From Malachius bipustulatus (taxonomy: Eukaryota; Arthropoda; Insecta; Coleoptera; Melyridae), in contig OU342630.1 of the NCBI GenBank assembly GCA_910589415.1, positions 21,361,867-21,425,866 on the forward strand: a stretch of DNA of 64,000 bases, given 5' to 3'. Positions 1 through 13,300 of the stretch are shown here, one piece after another; within the stretch, counting starts at the first letter, position 1; every line of letters begins with the position of its first letter. Position numbers and translations under genes: made by a program. The notes beneath the pieces were generated by a model. The model did no database searches and was not told the DNA's origin. It worked only from the letters and a program-made list of their open reading frames with translations.

Positions 1-1690
1 AAATCAGTCTTAGAAGATAATAATAATAATAAATATGTCGTCCACCTACATAAAATGAGCGGCTTTACAATCCCACGAAGTGGAATGTCTCAATTCCCTA
101 TGAGTTTTCATTATGCAGGCCATGCAACGAAACAAAAAGAAAACCTATTAGTTTTTTATTAAAGCTCAGTTGAAATCAATCAAAAAATGTAAAACGCTCT
201 TCTGTAAAAATTAGCAAAACTGAGTTTCGTCGTGATATTGACGACGAATTTTTCCATTCGTAGACACATCAGTGTGTAGGTATATTATTGTATACTAATA
301 TGTATGTTAATACATTCAAAAACACGAGCATGCTAGATTTTGTTTGAAAGGGACCTTTCAAACTCTTTTCTAACATTTTCAATGTTTTTTTGCGGATTCA
401 CAATTTTTAAATTTATTGACGTTTTACATATTTTTTAATTTGTTAAACTTAGGTATAACAAATTTTCATAATTTCCACCATCTGGCTTTAAGTCTTGGGA
501 TAATTATAAAAAGTATTTGATTTATTTTTGAATATCATTTTTTAGAATGTTGATTTGATTATAAGTATTTCAATTAAAGTGATCAAAGACAGTGTTATAC
601 ATGTGAGTTATCCTGATTTTCAACTTCCTGATCGTAAAAAGTAGAGTAAGTATTACCGAAGGTCTGGAATCACTTCAGTGATTTCATAATTGGTCACATA
701 CAGGACAGGGAAACAAAATTAATAATTTCGTTATGTGACTTTTTTATGTAATTCGCGTTGAAAAATCGATTTCGATCAATGGATCAATCAACAGATCAAT
801 GGATGTTAACCTACCCTTGATTTTTATTGATAAACTGAAAAGAATTGAGCTGGGTAGAGCAGCCCCAGTTAGCCCCATAGCTGCAGGACTAAACCATTAT
901 ATCAGAGATAATAAAGTGCGCTACACGGATACTCTCAAAGGATACTTGGTGCTGATCAATTTCCAGCTGGAAAAAGCAAATACCTACCAATAATTTGGAA
1001 AATTGTGCAAAGTACTGGCATCACTGCAATGGTAATTTACGATGACTTCATACTAAAAATGATCGTACCCGGAGGAACAACTTTAATCGGGGATCTGACT
1101 AAAGGCAGGAAATAACCATAACAAGGCTCCCAGCTTAGGAACAAAACAATACGAAGGTCGATCCAGGACGCGATAACTGAAACAATTTTTTCTTGGTAGC
1201 ATATTATACCGGAATTTCCCGATAAAGGATTTCCCACACTTTTTTAAATCTGAGAACGAGTGCTTAATAAAAAATTCCCACTGCTGCCATCCCTTATTAA
1301 AGAAAATCAGTGGTTATGAAAAGTTATGATAAAATAACGTACAAAGTTCATAATTTTATGTGACGGTTATATGGAAATCACTTTGGCATGTCAATTTTGC
1401 TGTTTAAAATATATCATCTTCCGACGTGTTAAATATTCTTGCGCCGTCATTGCTTTTCGGTCATTAATATCATCAACGTGGTTTTATAAATAACAAACAT
1501 TATGTTAATTATTATTGACCAATAGAAAAAGAGAAAGAAAAAAATATTTTTGAAAAAGGTTTCATAGAATTTCGAAGTTCTACGCATCAAATTTCTAGCT
1601 TTTACATTCGTAAATTCATAAAAGTTACGGCGTGTTTTTAAAATATACAATTTTTTTATTTTTTTGTGGTGTAATATTTGAAAGTTTGAC
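1..1690. other. AT-rich DNA without recognisable gene
   Basis: No ORF above 81 codons and no motif that I recognise. The stretch at about 690-735 (ACAAAATTAATAATTTCGTT) resembles sequence near 59955-59985, so part of it is probably old repeat. Confidence 0.4.
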
Positions 1691-1985
1691 ATGCTATAAC
1701 TTCTTTGAATTTGCGAATATAAAATGTAATACTTAAAAATAAATTTATCATTATTTTTTTTGTTTCACAAAAAAATTAAATTTTGTTGGAAAAAGTTAAA
1801 AAACCTTCACCAGGATGAATCTCATGTAGCGTTGCGTTTAAATAAACTTATGATGACGTCATTGACCAAAAACCAATGACGTCATAATAATAATAATTTA
1901 TACGTCAAAAGATGTCATAAGAAAAACGACCTGTCAAAGCGATTTCCATAGAAATGTCACATAACGGTACTATGAATTTTGTCAT
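1690..1985 (+). repeat. Dispersed repeat, copy 1 (second copy at 59.9-60.3 kb, inverted)
   Basis: Blocks here recur in reverse complement at about 59930-60330: GATGACGTCATT followed by CCAAAAACCAATGAC, then an ACGACCT and CGATTTCCATA block and ATAACGG. The order and spacing are kept. There is no coding potential and I cannot name the family. Copy 1 ends a few bases before the foldback at 1991. Confidence 0.55.
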
Positions 1986-1990
1986 GACCA

Positions 1991-3125
1991 TATACAGGGT
2001 GTACCAGAGATGTTGGGCCAAACTTGAAGGGGTGGTACCTCTCATAAATGTAAGTTGAAAAAATAAGTTTCAGCTCAAAATGAAGTTTCGTTTAAAATTT
2101 AAATGATACAGGGTGTCAAAGTTTTAAAAAATATAACGGTTTTTGGTTATAACTAGTGTAAATTTAAACTGATTGTGATGAGACTTGACATGCACAATAA
2201 GCAAATAAAGCTGTTAAATTTAGCTATTTCAGTTTTTGTAGAAATCTTCCAGTGGCGTGGATATTCAGGCTTGGTGACCATTTTCCCTCCCTATCTTTTA
2301 CGCCACTGACTTTATTGGAATTACAAAACCATTATTCAATGATACATACATATAAGAATAAAAAGTATCGTTTAATGTTTTTCATACGGCACACCGTTTT
2401 TGAGACATTTGAAGTTTCCTCAGGAAATGCTATTAATCTATTATTCGAGGTTGGGGCCCCTTTTCTCTCCCTAACTTTTACGACACTTACTTTATTGCAA
2501 AAAGCACAACGTTATTCAATAGCCCACGAATTTTAGAATAAAAAAAGTATTCTATAGTTTTTTTTTTCATAATACGTACCGTTTTCGAGATATTTTAGGT
2601 TTCCTCAGGCAATGTCACTAAGCAATTAAAAATCACGCATAAAAATTCTAGTCAGATAAGACTCTTGATGAAATTGATGTAAATAGCCGAACATTACCTG
2701 AGATAATTTAAAATACCTCAACAAGGTTACGACGTATGAAAAAAACTAAAGAACACTTTTTTGTTATAAAATGCATGGGATATTGAGTAAGGTTTTTTTA
2801 TTTGCAATAAAGTCAGTGGCGTAAAATATAGGAAGAGAAAAAGGGATCCAATCTTGAATATCTACGCCACTGGAATACATATTATACAAAACCAGAAATA
2901 GTCAAATTACAGATTTTAGCTTGTTTATTGTTCATGTCAAGTTTCATTAAATGCGGTTTAAATTTACACGAGTTATAACCACAAACTGTTATATTTTTTA
3001 AAATTTGACACCCTGTATCTTTTAAACCAAACATCATTTTGAGCTTAAACTTATTTTTTTAACTTACATTTAGGAGAGGAACCACCCCTTTAATTTTGCC
3101 CAACATCTCTGATACACCCTGTATA
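1991..3125. mobile_element. Foldback element with TACAGGGTG ends (1.1 kb)
   Basis: TATACAGGGTGTACCAGAG at the left end is answered by CTCTGATACACCCTGTATA at the right. Inverted similarity continues inward for about 340 bp per arm. About 110 bp inside each end is a second GATACAGGGTGTCAAA or its complement (2103, 3003). Further inside, GCCACTG / CAGTGGCGTA blocks at 2250-2310 and 2810-2873 are also inverted. TA-flanked ends fit a Tc1/mariner-type non-autonomous element; no transposase is present. Confidence 0.85.
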
Positions 3126-3404
3126 CTCGGGAATCTGCAGCTTGACGATGGCTAAAAAACTCTTCAGGAATACACTGCTACGTCAACATTAGCTAAGTGC
3201 AATCATGAAATGATAAATATATCACAAGATTCGAAAAAAAACAAAAAAAAAACATCACAAAAGAAATAAATATGGGATGATTACAGAAGTTTGACACGAA
3301 CTCTTACAACTAACCCGTTGGATGTAAACAGAGTTCCTCTTTTTTTCGTTACACTTACTTTATTAAATTAAAAAAGCAAATTTATTTCACACTATACCTT
3401 ATTT

Positions 3405-3955
3405 AGTCAGTTGTAATCGAGAAACGGTTAAATGTATTTGAGAATGCATGTTACTTGTAATTGAATGTAATTCAGAATACGTAAATTGTAATTATTCGGA
3501 GTGCGTCAAATGCAATTAAAAATGCGTAAATTGTAATTGAGATAAGGTCAAATGCCAAAGAAAGAACCTACTTACATAAAATCTTAACTACAAGAAAAAT
3601 ATTCACATATTCAGCTGTAAAAACTATGTTTGTATACATAAAAATTCTAATTACATGGAAAACTAACAGTTCTCAGGACTATTATAATATCGTCCAACAA
3701 GCATTGGTTCCTAAGCTAAAGACACCTCTTGATAAATGCTGTGACTTTTTTGTAAAATTTTCGAATTTTTCATTATCTCAATTTCAATTAACCCATTCTG
3801 AATTCTATTTGATATACTTTCCGAATTACATTTAACTCTTTCTTAATTCCATTTGGCGCTTGCTCAGTTACAATCAACGCATTCTCAATTATTACAATTA
3901 AACGCATTCTCAATAATTACATTTAACAGTTTCACAATTAGGTACAACTGAAAAA
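3405..3955. repeat. Foldback built from degenerate ~20-bp repeats
   Basis: The left half (3405-3560) repeats variants of GTAATTGAGAATGCGTAAAT and the right half (3770-3955) repeats the complement (CGCATTCTCAATTACAATTA). The outer ends, TCAGTTGTAATCGAGAAAC and a diverged complement ending GTACAACTGA, pair. The 200 bp between them is unrelated. No coding potential. Confidence 0.6.
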
Positions 3956-6900
3956 GGTGCAATAGCAGGTATTAGGTGATCTTTTTGATCCCTTATCTAT
4001 AATACATTTAAAGTGATTTATTATACAGTTTCTAGAAGTTGTTGTGGGATTGTCATGACTTTCTTATACTTTTATTAGGTATATTTTTATTTATAATAAA
4101 AATTGAACATTTTTAATTTCGAACTTTTGATAAAAAGAAAGTACAGAAAAGAGCAATAACTATTACGTTATAAGAAGATGTGTTAAATACAAGAGCTCTT
4201 TCGAAAAGGGAATAATTATTCTTAGCAATTAAGACCTATGGAGATAAAACCTGATTATTGACATTCCCCAATTCCTTAATTCTAAATAAATAGCTTGCAC
4301 AATGTGCTACTATTCGCTTATCCCTATATCGTATTATCTAAATCTGCAAGAAATCCAGAGGCTCAATGATTTATTGCAGACTTCTAACTTTAAGATTAAT
4401 ATTAAAATTTAAAAGTTTTCCCAATAAACTTCTAATTATCTAACTTTGTACCTAAGCAGATTATAATTTGTTAAGTTACTTGATAATGAGTAATAAAACT
4501 GAGTAACACCTACTATTATTTAATCATTATTTATTACATCTAATTAATTTTAACCACCCAAATGTAGTGATCAAATTTGTGACAAAGTATCCACACAAAT
4601 ACTTGGAAAATGGTGAAGAAATAAATTATAACAACAGATATATCAACTTAAATAGTGAAAGGAAGAGCAATAACAAACATAAATACAAAAAAATCATTGA
4701 ATTATTTAAATTGACGAAAAATCAAGAAGAAGTCAAAGCAAATCAAAAATCTAAATTAGAAACAGACAGCTGCTGTCATAGATGATGGAATAACATAGAC
4801 AAATACATACAGAGGTGAGACTAAACGGACTGTTTAACCCTCTTTTTTAATAATTAATTTCATGAAAAGGCGTTTCTTCATGGTCTAAGTGGTAGTTAAG
4901 GACGTGTTCAAGTAAATGGAGAGATTATGAGGAAAATAGATTAAAAAAATGCACTGTCATTAGCAATAATTGTAATAATTGCGCAGGGATTCCTGATTAT
5001 CAGCAAATATTACTTTAGTCAGAAGTACCTACTTAAGCAATTATTAGAAAAACTTTATCATAAAGCGGGAAACGACTACAACTGTGGATATCTTCATTAA
5101 TCAGTGGAGCGATAGTACCCATTTTTAGGATAAAGTTTAAATCGTAAAAAATTTCGCCTATTTGAAATTTTCATAATTATTTTTTTTTTGGTATTTAACA
5201 ATGAAAGTAAATTTTGTATCATAAGGTCCGTAGAGTTACATCCACATGATTATATGTTATGAAAGTTTTTTGATTGCTCTTAGCATAATGATTTTGACCA
5301 AAAAAGAGACAAAATTATTTTAGTTGTTAGTCCCATCCCTTGTTTATCAGAGCCTGTCCCCAAAAAGTCGATTTATGGTTCCATCTTTGAAAAAAAATTT
5401 CCATACCGGCCTATAATTAGTTTCACATAATCGACAGATCGACAGGGAACGTGGATAAGAAAGTTTCATATTTCAAATGTCTAAATAAAAATTACTTGAA
5501 TAAACCAGGCATAACTAAAATCTTGTATCGTTACCTCATTGTATACAGTTTTGCAAGTTCGTTTCGTAAAACTGAAAATTCTAACAGAGAGTGTTTTGGA
5601 AAAATTGGTCGAAGTTTCTGATCTGGAACGTGGCAGAGAGGGTGATCTCTACCCCTATCTCGTACACATCCTCCATCCATCGTATTAAAGGATAAGCCGT
5701 GGTGGAGTCCCAATTCTGGCCATATCAGACCAGAGTTTTCCCAATGTGGATTGCCGTTATTGACGAAGCACTGTAGTAGAGTGGCAAAGCAGCTGCTCTG
5801 CAATTCGCCTTTTTCTTTACATCCTCTGCATTTTGGATCTCACTTTGGATTCAAAACGAACCTACGGTTCACATGGTCATAGAATAATAATAATTGCTGT
5901 GTCACTGATTCCACTCAGTTTGATATACATATGTTTTCAAACCACCCGTCTTTTGGAATGGTTAATGAGATCTCCACACAATTCAATCTGATTTTTGAAA
6001 ACGCCTGTTCACGTATCGAGAAGAAACTTCTCTATATCAAAACACGTTCTTCCCTAACACAATCAGGCCAGATTATAGTTTAGTTAGAAATTGGCCTTCA
6101 GAAATATTAGAAGGAAATCCATCCTCGAAAAGTTAATTTCAAGCTGCTTTTCGTGATCTTAACTAAATAACAACTGAATTGAAAAGTGGCCAATTTCGTT
6201 ATTAAGAAATACTTATTGGAGAGATCAATTTCATTAGAGATATTTCACAACAGAAAATCAGTATTTCTACGAATATTTAAAATTTAAAACGAAAGTTTTG
6301 CGTTACCCAAAATGTAAAACATCGACCACTTGGTTGATTTTGGCATAATTAAATGTGTTAGTTCAGAAGTAGAGTTAGAAGGCAAAATATGAGGCCTTCG
6401 TATGTATGTCAATGTCACTCCAAACGCATTGTTCCAACCACTACGTCCTTGTGCGATGTTATAAAAAACGGATAGATACGCAAAACTTTCGATAAAAAAT
6501 TTTCTTTGTCCAAATTTTCGGATATGTTTAAAATAAAATGCTTTTCAATTACTTGTTTAAAAGACGTGACAGCTCCAACGACATTTTATCGCACTAATAC
6601 ACGTTCATATTAAAGGTACGATATAATGCATTCATAGAGTGACCTATTTTAGATTTTCTCCAAGTACCCATTTATTATGATACAGTTCTATTAATATCAC
6701 CTAAACTTTTCACGTCTGTGCAAAGAGACAAAAAAAAAACTTGGCAAGAATTAAAAAGTCTAGAGGATAAGGAAATCACGAGATTGTACGCGTGCCCATA
6801 TAACTGATCGTAGAGCATCTTTATTTTTAAAACAACATTCTTATTTCAGTCTCGGTCATGGCCATTTTCTGACTTACTTTTTGTTACAACGATATTGTTT

Positions 6901-7284
6901 TCATCAAGTAATTACAAAATAAAACAAGTAAACAAATTGGACATCCAACCGAAAACATAACATCCTTGAATATTTGGGTCATACCTAATAATTGTTTTCC
7001 TTGCTAAAAAACTATATTGAAGTGGTAAGAAACTACGAATTCTACTTACACACTTTATCTTACAATAAACTTTAGCAGAAAAATGAGCCTTCAAAGAAAT
7101 TTAAATCCACAAGAGAGTTGATCAATGAACGTCAGATGTTAAAATGACAATACCTAATTCGAAATTGTCATTTCCTTAAACATCCCAACTGCTGTGGTCA
7201 ATTTGCCTAAAGTGATTAGTGAAATGCAAAAAAGTGCGGCTATTAAAAATATTTCCTTAATGAACCTTAATTCACTTACAGCGG
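3956..7284. other. No recognisable feature (3.3 kb)
   Basis: AT-rich. Longest ORF is 90 codons (5531-5803, minus) with no motif I recognise. I see no splice-bounded exon of a known family and no clear repeat. Confidence 0.4.
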
Positions 7285-7491
7285 ATATTATAAAGGCTCA
7301 TTAAGTTAACGGGCAGATTTCTGTGGCCATTTCTGAAGAAGGTATCGAGTCTAAGTGGAAATTTTTTAAATTTATCTATTCTTGACATGAAAGTAATTAC
7401 AAAAATGTTAATAGAAGTAATTTGACGTCGATATTAGCTTCAAAAACGAGCACAGAAATCTGCCCGTTAGCCTAATGAGCCTTTATAATAT
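7285..7491. mobile_element. Small TIR element (MITE, 207 bp)
   Basis: Ends ATATTATAAAGGCTCATTA and its complement TAATGAGCCTTTATAATAT, then ACGGGCAGATTTCTGTG and its complement further inside, give terminal inverted repeats of about 40 bp. The interior is AT-rich and non-coding. The family is not identified; the ends differ from the TACAGGGTG elements. Confidence 0.8.
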
Positions 7492-7515
7492 TGGCTGTTA
7501 TTATTATTATTTACC

Positions 7516-8046
7516 TATACAGGGTGTTAAGAAAATGGCGGATAAACTCTTCAGTACATTGTAGGGGACACTCAGTAGAGTACGGGAAAAATAATTTAAA
7601 AAAATCCAGAGCTACATTTTAAAAGATATAAGCAAAATATTGAACAATTAATTTGGCAACGTTTAACACGATAACAGTTGGTATTTGGTAATCTCGTCTA
7701 ATATCTAACAATGCAGGTAGTCAAGGTATCAAAACCGTTGTTGCCAAATGCTTTTTTTTTCAGCATCTCAGAAAAGAAAAAAAAATCTTATTAAATTTTC
7801 CAAGCCAGTAATACATTTTAAGCAATTTTTTTAATTGATAACGATTAAAGTACCCTTTTTATATCTGTAAAATCATTTAATTTTTGCAAATACTGAAAAA
7901 CAAAGATAGTAAAATGTTAACTTTGGCATTTTTTATCTCACCAAATTGAAGACCAGAATTTTTTTAATTATTTTTCCCGTACTTTACCGAGTGTCCCCTA
8001 CAATGTACTGAAGAGTTTATCCGTCATTTTCTTAACACCCTGTATA
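7516..8046. mobile_element. Foldback element with TACAGGGTG ends (0.53 kb)
   Basis: TATACAGGGTGTTAAGAAAA and its complement TTTTCTTAACACCCTGTATA bound inverted arms of about 110 bp, which include TGTAGGGGACACTC / GAGTGTCCCCTACA. The arms differ by few bases, so this copy is fairly young. Non-coding. Confidence 0.88.
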
Positions 8047-8096
8047 GTATATAAATATTATTAAATTATGAATGTAGTAAACCACCGTTATTTTAA

Positions 8097-8492
8097 TTAT
8101 TTGAAAATTAGATAAAGGCAAGTGGTGTGTCGCAAATAAAAGGTATGATCCTTTTTTGTTAAACTCAATATATTTCGATCTTAATTTAGATCTTCATCAG
8201 GAGAACTGTAATTATAAGAAATCAATATTTAAAAAAAAAATCTTAAGATAAATACTTACAACAAAAGATCAAAATAAAAATAAAATTTAAGATTTTAAAG
8301 ATGCTAATTTTATTTTGATCTTTTGTTGTAAGTATTTATCTTAAGATTTTTTTTTTTTTAATATTGATTTCTTATAATTACAGTTCTCCTGATGAAGATC
8401 TAAATTAAGATCGAAATATATTGAGTTTAACAAAAAAGGATCATACCTTTTATTTGCGACACACCGCTTGCCTTTATCTAATTTTCAAATAA
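8097..8492. repeat. Near-perfect 0.4-kb hairpin
   Basis: Arms of about 185 bp (8097-8281 and 8306-8492) are almost identical in inverted orientation around a short loop; the visible differences are a poly-T length change and single bases (GTGGTGTG / CACACCGC). The right arm holds CTGATGAAGATC...GATCGAAA (8388-8416) with a 5-bp stem. This resembles the core of a hammerhead ribozyme with one extra unpaired A. It could be a head-to-head pair of element ends (Penelope-like elements often insert as inverted pairs); that is inference. Confidence 0.85.
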
Positions 8493-8893
8493 ATATTATT
8501 ATATAAATAATATAGTATAAATCTATAATATAATATAATACAAATAATATTATTTATATACAGTTGTCCCATTAGTGCGGGATTCTTCTCTGGCAGCTTT
8601 ATTTTTGAAGTTAAATTTTTTTTTCTGAGTTACATGACTTGCAACAGCGCATCTCCAGAAATTATTTTATACTATACAGGATGTCCCATAACTCCTTTTA
8701 CAGATAACAACTTTTTTAGTTTAAAAGACAGGCCCTATATATTTTATTACATTTATCAAATCTACGGTAAACTCTGAGCATAGCGATCCCTATGCCCATC
8801 TCTAACCTTTTTTTGAGTTATATTCAATTTTTTGAAAATTTTGACAGTTGCAGCCTCCCACAAAACATATCATATAATTATCTTTCACCCCTA

Positions 8894-10180
8894 GTTTAGT
8901 TAGTTTAGTTATATAATGAGTGGGTCGATTAGTGACACCTCCACTGCGACCAAGCGGTCTATTGTGGCTCATACCTAAGTACTTTACATCCACTCTAGCA
9001 GGCCACTGCTTTTTAAAAAGCTAATGACCTTATAGATGGTGTGAATGTATCCAGGTCTCTCGGAGAGAGAAGTACTTTTCCGAACGTTGAGTGCCTGGTT
9101 CTTCCCAAGGCGGGGCAGTTGCATAGAACATGCTCTGCTGTTTCTACATCCTCCAAACACAGGCGACATTCTGCGTTATCGGCTAGATTCATCCTGTGTA
9201 AGTGGTGGTTCACTTTGCAGTGTCCTGTGTATAGGCCTATTAGGGCCCTAAGGTCAGTCCTTTTGAGTTCCAGTAGCTTTTTAGCTCTGTTTCTCGAGGG
9301 TCCCTCAATGAAGGTCTTAGAGTGAGTTAATCCTGGTAGAGTTTGCCAGTACCGAAGTACCTTGTTTTCCCCCCAGGTGTCTATTGTTGTTTTGGCAGTA
9401 TTTGAGGATATGCCAAGAGCAGGTTCCGGTCCTGTAAATTTGGATTCAGTTGCTCTTCTAGCCAGAGAGTCGGCTATTTCGTTCTCTCCAAGGCCGGAGT
9501 GACCTGGAATCCAGACCAGAGTCAAGTTATTGTTTTTAGCTACCTCATTGAGTGCTGCTTGACAGTTCCATACTAGTTTGGAATTGCAACGAATGGAGCA
9601 AAGGGCTTTTAGGGCCGCTTGGCTATCTGAGAAGATTTTAATTGTTTTCCGCGTGCAGTGCGTTTCATCCAGCATCTGCGCGCTGAGTACAATGGCATAA
9701 ATTTCTGCCTGAAATATTGTTGCGTACTGACCCAGGTTTGCAAAGAATTCTCGTCTTGACCCAGCGTCGTACGCTCCGGATCCAACTCCCGTTGGAGTCT
9801 TTGAACCGTCGGTAAACCACGTGAGGTCTGCTTTGAGGAGATCGTTTGAGTTACGCTCCCATTCGTCTCTGCTTGGAAAGAGGACGTTGTATGCAGTGCA
9901 GTGGTTTGTTGTGTATGGCATCATGTCTGAGGGCATACCCAGAAGACTGTGACTTTGAGTGTCGTCCAGTAGACTGGTCCGTTCCATGACACAAGCCATT
10001 TGTGTGCTTCGTGTTACCTGTAGTAGTCTGTACGTTGTCCATCTGGCCTCTCTTTCCAAGTATATATGGAGTGGAGGAAGGTCCAGAAGTATTTCCATAG
10101 CCGCCGACGGTGTGGTGCTCATTGCTCCACTGATTGCCAGGCATGCTTGTCTTTGCAGACTTGACAGCTTCATTTTGGCC
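8894..10180 (-). mobile_element. 5'-truncated LINE with 14-bp target duplication
   Basis: The direct repeat ATCTTTCACCCCTA occurs at 8880-8893 and 10181-10194, exactly bounding the element. The 3' end (low coordinates) carries a short simple-repeat tail that reads AACTAAACTAAACTAAAC on the coding strand. Only the last part of ORF2 remains, so the copy was truncated at its 5' end on insertion. Jockey/R1/I-type with RNase H. Confidence 0.92.
9013..10180 (-). pseudogene. LINE ORF2 C-terminus: RNase H and zinc-knuckle end
   Basis: 389 codons, open throughout. Residues 1-60 are the region after the reverse transcriptase (LLDLPPLHIYLEREARW). RNase H follows: TWFTDGSKT (first Asp), IFQAEIYAI (Glu), IFSDSQAALKAL (Asp) and VWIPGHSGLGENEIAD (His and last Asp), so all catalytic residues are present. 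The end has a C-x2-C...H-x4-C cluster (CRLCLEDVETAEHVLCNCPAL). The apparent start Met straddles the target-site junction, so the ORF has no true start and is a 5'-truncated copy rather than a gene. The uninterrupted frame points to recent insertion. Confidence 0.92.
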
Positions 10181-10358
10181 ATCTTTCACCCCTAATGCAA
10201 TATCGCGCTGATATTTTGTCAGATACATGTGAAATTGACGTTTTTTAACCCCAGCAAATACATTTCCAAAAAAGTATACATGGTATTCTAAAATCTGCCA
10301 CAAACATTGGAACTTTCAAATGGTCATAAGTTCGTTATTTCAAATGGGACGACCTGTA

Positions 10359-13300
10359 TTTTATCGCATAATTAAAATCAAATTCTGACTCCGTTTCTCA
10401 TGATAAATGAATGTGTTTTATAGTCTGTACATGAGTGTTGTCTGTTGTGATAACTAAGGATACATCATCTCGTTATGTTTCTTACTCCTTCTATTTCATT
10501 GCTTAGTAAATCGAGTTAAATTGGTAAGTATTGTCAGAAATACGTTGAATCGTCAGCAATAATTCTAAAAAGATGAGCGAGAGTGAGATGGAAGTACGAC
10601 TCGCGTCTTGATACGCTTAGATTGATACGATAAGATTGTCGTCCAGCTGATAGGCTAGTGTCAGTAACAGTGACAGCGCTATGATGGGATGCGTGGCTGA
10701 TAGATGACCAGCCCCACTGGACTTAATCTCGGGACCCCTGGCGCACCCCGTTGTATGCCTGCTGTGTTATAGAATGTTATGGCAGAGTATTATTTTATTC
10801 GCTATTACTCGTGGGACCGAAATGGAAACTAAAGTAATTAAAACAACATGCGAGGGACTCCCAGATAGAGAAACCCCGGAAGCAAGAATAGGTTAAGCGG
10901 TGAGCAATGACCACCAAAGTCGCGCCATCACAGAACTTATGCAAGTTGAAACAGACAGTTTTACAGCCGAGCAGGTAAGCAGTACCGCTGAAAGCTCCGC
11001 AGGTACCTAGTAGAGCTGTGGTGGAGAAGTTTTGCAGTAAGGCTGTGAACCTGCATCAGGGGGCTCCAGGTACCTGAATGCAGGAAAATCCTTGGCTAAC
11101 GGATTGTTGCACCTTTCAAAAGGCACAGAACTATTTGGCCACCCAAGGAACGGATAAATATGGAAGGCTGTGTGCAGCCTTTAATGCTGCAGTATCGGGG
11201 ATCACAAAAGCGTCTTCCGTATTTAGTTTCAACAAAGAAACAAACAGCTATTTGAAGACCGTTTCTTGGAAGCCAATCTTTTATGTTGCCACTGAATTAC
11301 AAAAATTTGAAATAAATGGTTTCCCGAATGTTGTTTACTTCTAACGACTTCTATTCACCAAATAGTAGAATCTATCTAACTAACAGGTCTTTAATTTTTA
11401 TCTAAGAAACGTCTTTCATATTTATAGCAGATCTTTTCAGAATTTGGGCAGCATTTTCCATTGGTTCTTTTATACTACCTTATTTTTCACATAAATAAAA
11501 TAGAATGCTGAACATAAATCCTTCTTCGCCCACCTTATTTTCAAATATTGCGTGCACTGATGGGTTTTTACAATTATCACACGAATAGGCTCCAGCTTCC
11601 ACAAACAAAAAAAATAACTTTTTCTTTGTCAATGAAAGTGTTGTAGCTAAGATTCTCTAAAGCTGAAGTGTGTTGTCGTTTGCTATTCAACATACTGATG
11701 CCGGTCTCCTTCAGTAACAAGCTTTTCAAGCAAGAGTATGAATAGATCGAAGACCTGTTTTTGGCTTTGTTGTAAATATGTCTTTGTATGGTGATCATTT
11801 AATGGTACGGTGTAAAGAGGAATTCTTTTGAAACAGAACAACCAACAGCTCAGTTTTTGCTGTCGTTGTCAAGTAGTCAAGCACGTAACATAGCTTCGCC
11901 ATTGATTTGATCGCTCAACTGATCCTTGACTTGCTGGATGTCCTACAGACCTGTCATTAACAATTTAGCATGTTAGTATTGACATGGTAGTTAGTTCTTG
12001 TGTAACAGATGAAAACTCACGATCGTTGTCTCTTTTGTAGTATTTGAGGACAACCAATTGCCAGAAAGATTTTAGTAGTTCCATTGACAGTTCAGCTGCT
12101 CTCTTCGAAAACAAGCTGAATTTTTGTTGCATGATCCTGATAATGTAACAGCCATTTGTAATTTCTGGCCAACTGGCCGGAGTCGACTGTTCTCTTCTTC
12201 ATTGCTATGCTACGCGTAAATTTATGTAGGTACATTAGCTGTTGACTGTTGGAAAGAACAGCAATAACCAGATTGTGTAACAAATATTGAAAGTAACTGT
12301 TGAATTATGGAACACGACTAAATAACTAAAACATTAAAAATAAATAAAACGTGTTACTTCTTCACTAGATATTTAAATAAAATTGATAAAATTGAATTAA
12401 AATCAAGATCGTGGTTCCATCACTCACCTGTTTAGTAATAAAGTTCTTGTTTGTGCTATTGCGCATCTGAACTTCTCAATTATGGAGCTTTTATTTTAAG
12501 TTTAAAATTTCTACAAAGCTGTTTAAAAAAAAATATACAGAAGCCAGATGGTGCAAATTATATTCAGGAGAGACATTCTCGATATCTAGAAACCCTAACA
12601 AGCTTTAAACGACTATAAAAATGTTCTTTTCACAACATTCAAAATAACTTCTCATCATAATTGCATCACTTGTAATATTTTATTTTTTTGTAACATATTG
12701 TGAAGCTGCCACAAGCGTAGTGCGTTCTCGTAAAGTGCTTGGCCTTATAAACTTGTTCAATTTTGATAGGTACTCTTTGAATGCTTTTAAGAGCTGCTAA
12801 GAGCTTTAAGAGCTTTCCAGAGCTTTTAACATTTAGAAGTATTATTTAGTAATAATAACTAGAAATGGATGTCTACTAATAATTAGGTAAAGAATAGGGT
12901 AATTAGTTATTACTTTTAATTTATACAGATCAATAGTAACAACATATAGAATAGAACTGCTCGTGTCTAGTAGAATTACCTATGAGTATCTATTTGTACA
13001 TTAAGCATAAATTCGTGAAAAATCTATGAAAAGGATTGAAGACATAATTATAATAATATAACAATTAGGTATATACTTATATATAATATACTTATGTATA
13101 TATTATCCTACATAATCAGAAGTATGACTTTAACTAAGGACTATTTATTATACTAGGTATATTTTAATAGACAAAGATAGTACTTATTATTGAAAAATAT
13201 TGTTCGAGTTGAGTACACATACAGAGTCAATAATAAAGGAACTCTTTACTATTTTTTGGCAAGTAAAAATTGATATCATTTTAGTAATGCACATTAGATT

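Larger units (their letters stand above)
8675..10358. mobile_element. MITE split by a LINE insertion
   Basis: The left end TACAGGATGTCCCATAA and the right end ATGGGACGACCTGTA are imperfect inverted repeats. Removing the LINE at 8894-10180 and one target copy leaves about 383 bp. A further similar end, TACAGTTGTCCCATTA, begins at 8560 and may be a remnant of another copy. Confidence 0.5.

Noticed and set aside
5531..5803. 90-codon minus ORF as a gene
   Set aside because: No splice context, motif or neighbour supports it.
9851..10303. 150-codon minus ORF and several plus ORFs at 9.0-10.2 kb
   Set aside because: Other frames of the RNase H ORF; the 150-codon one also crosses the target duplication.
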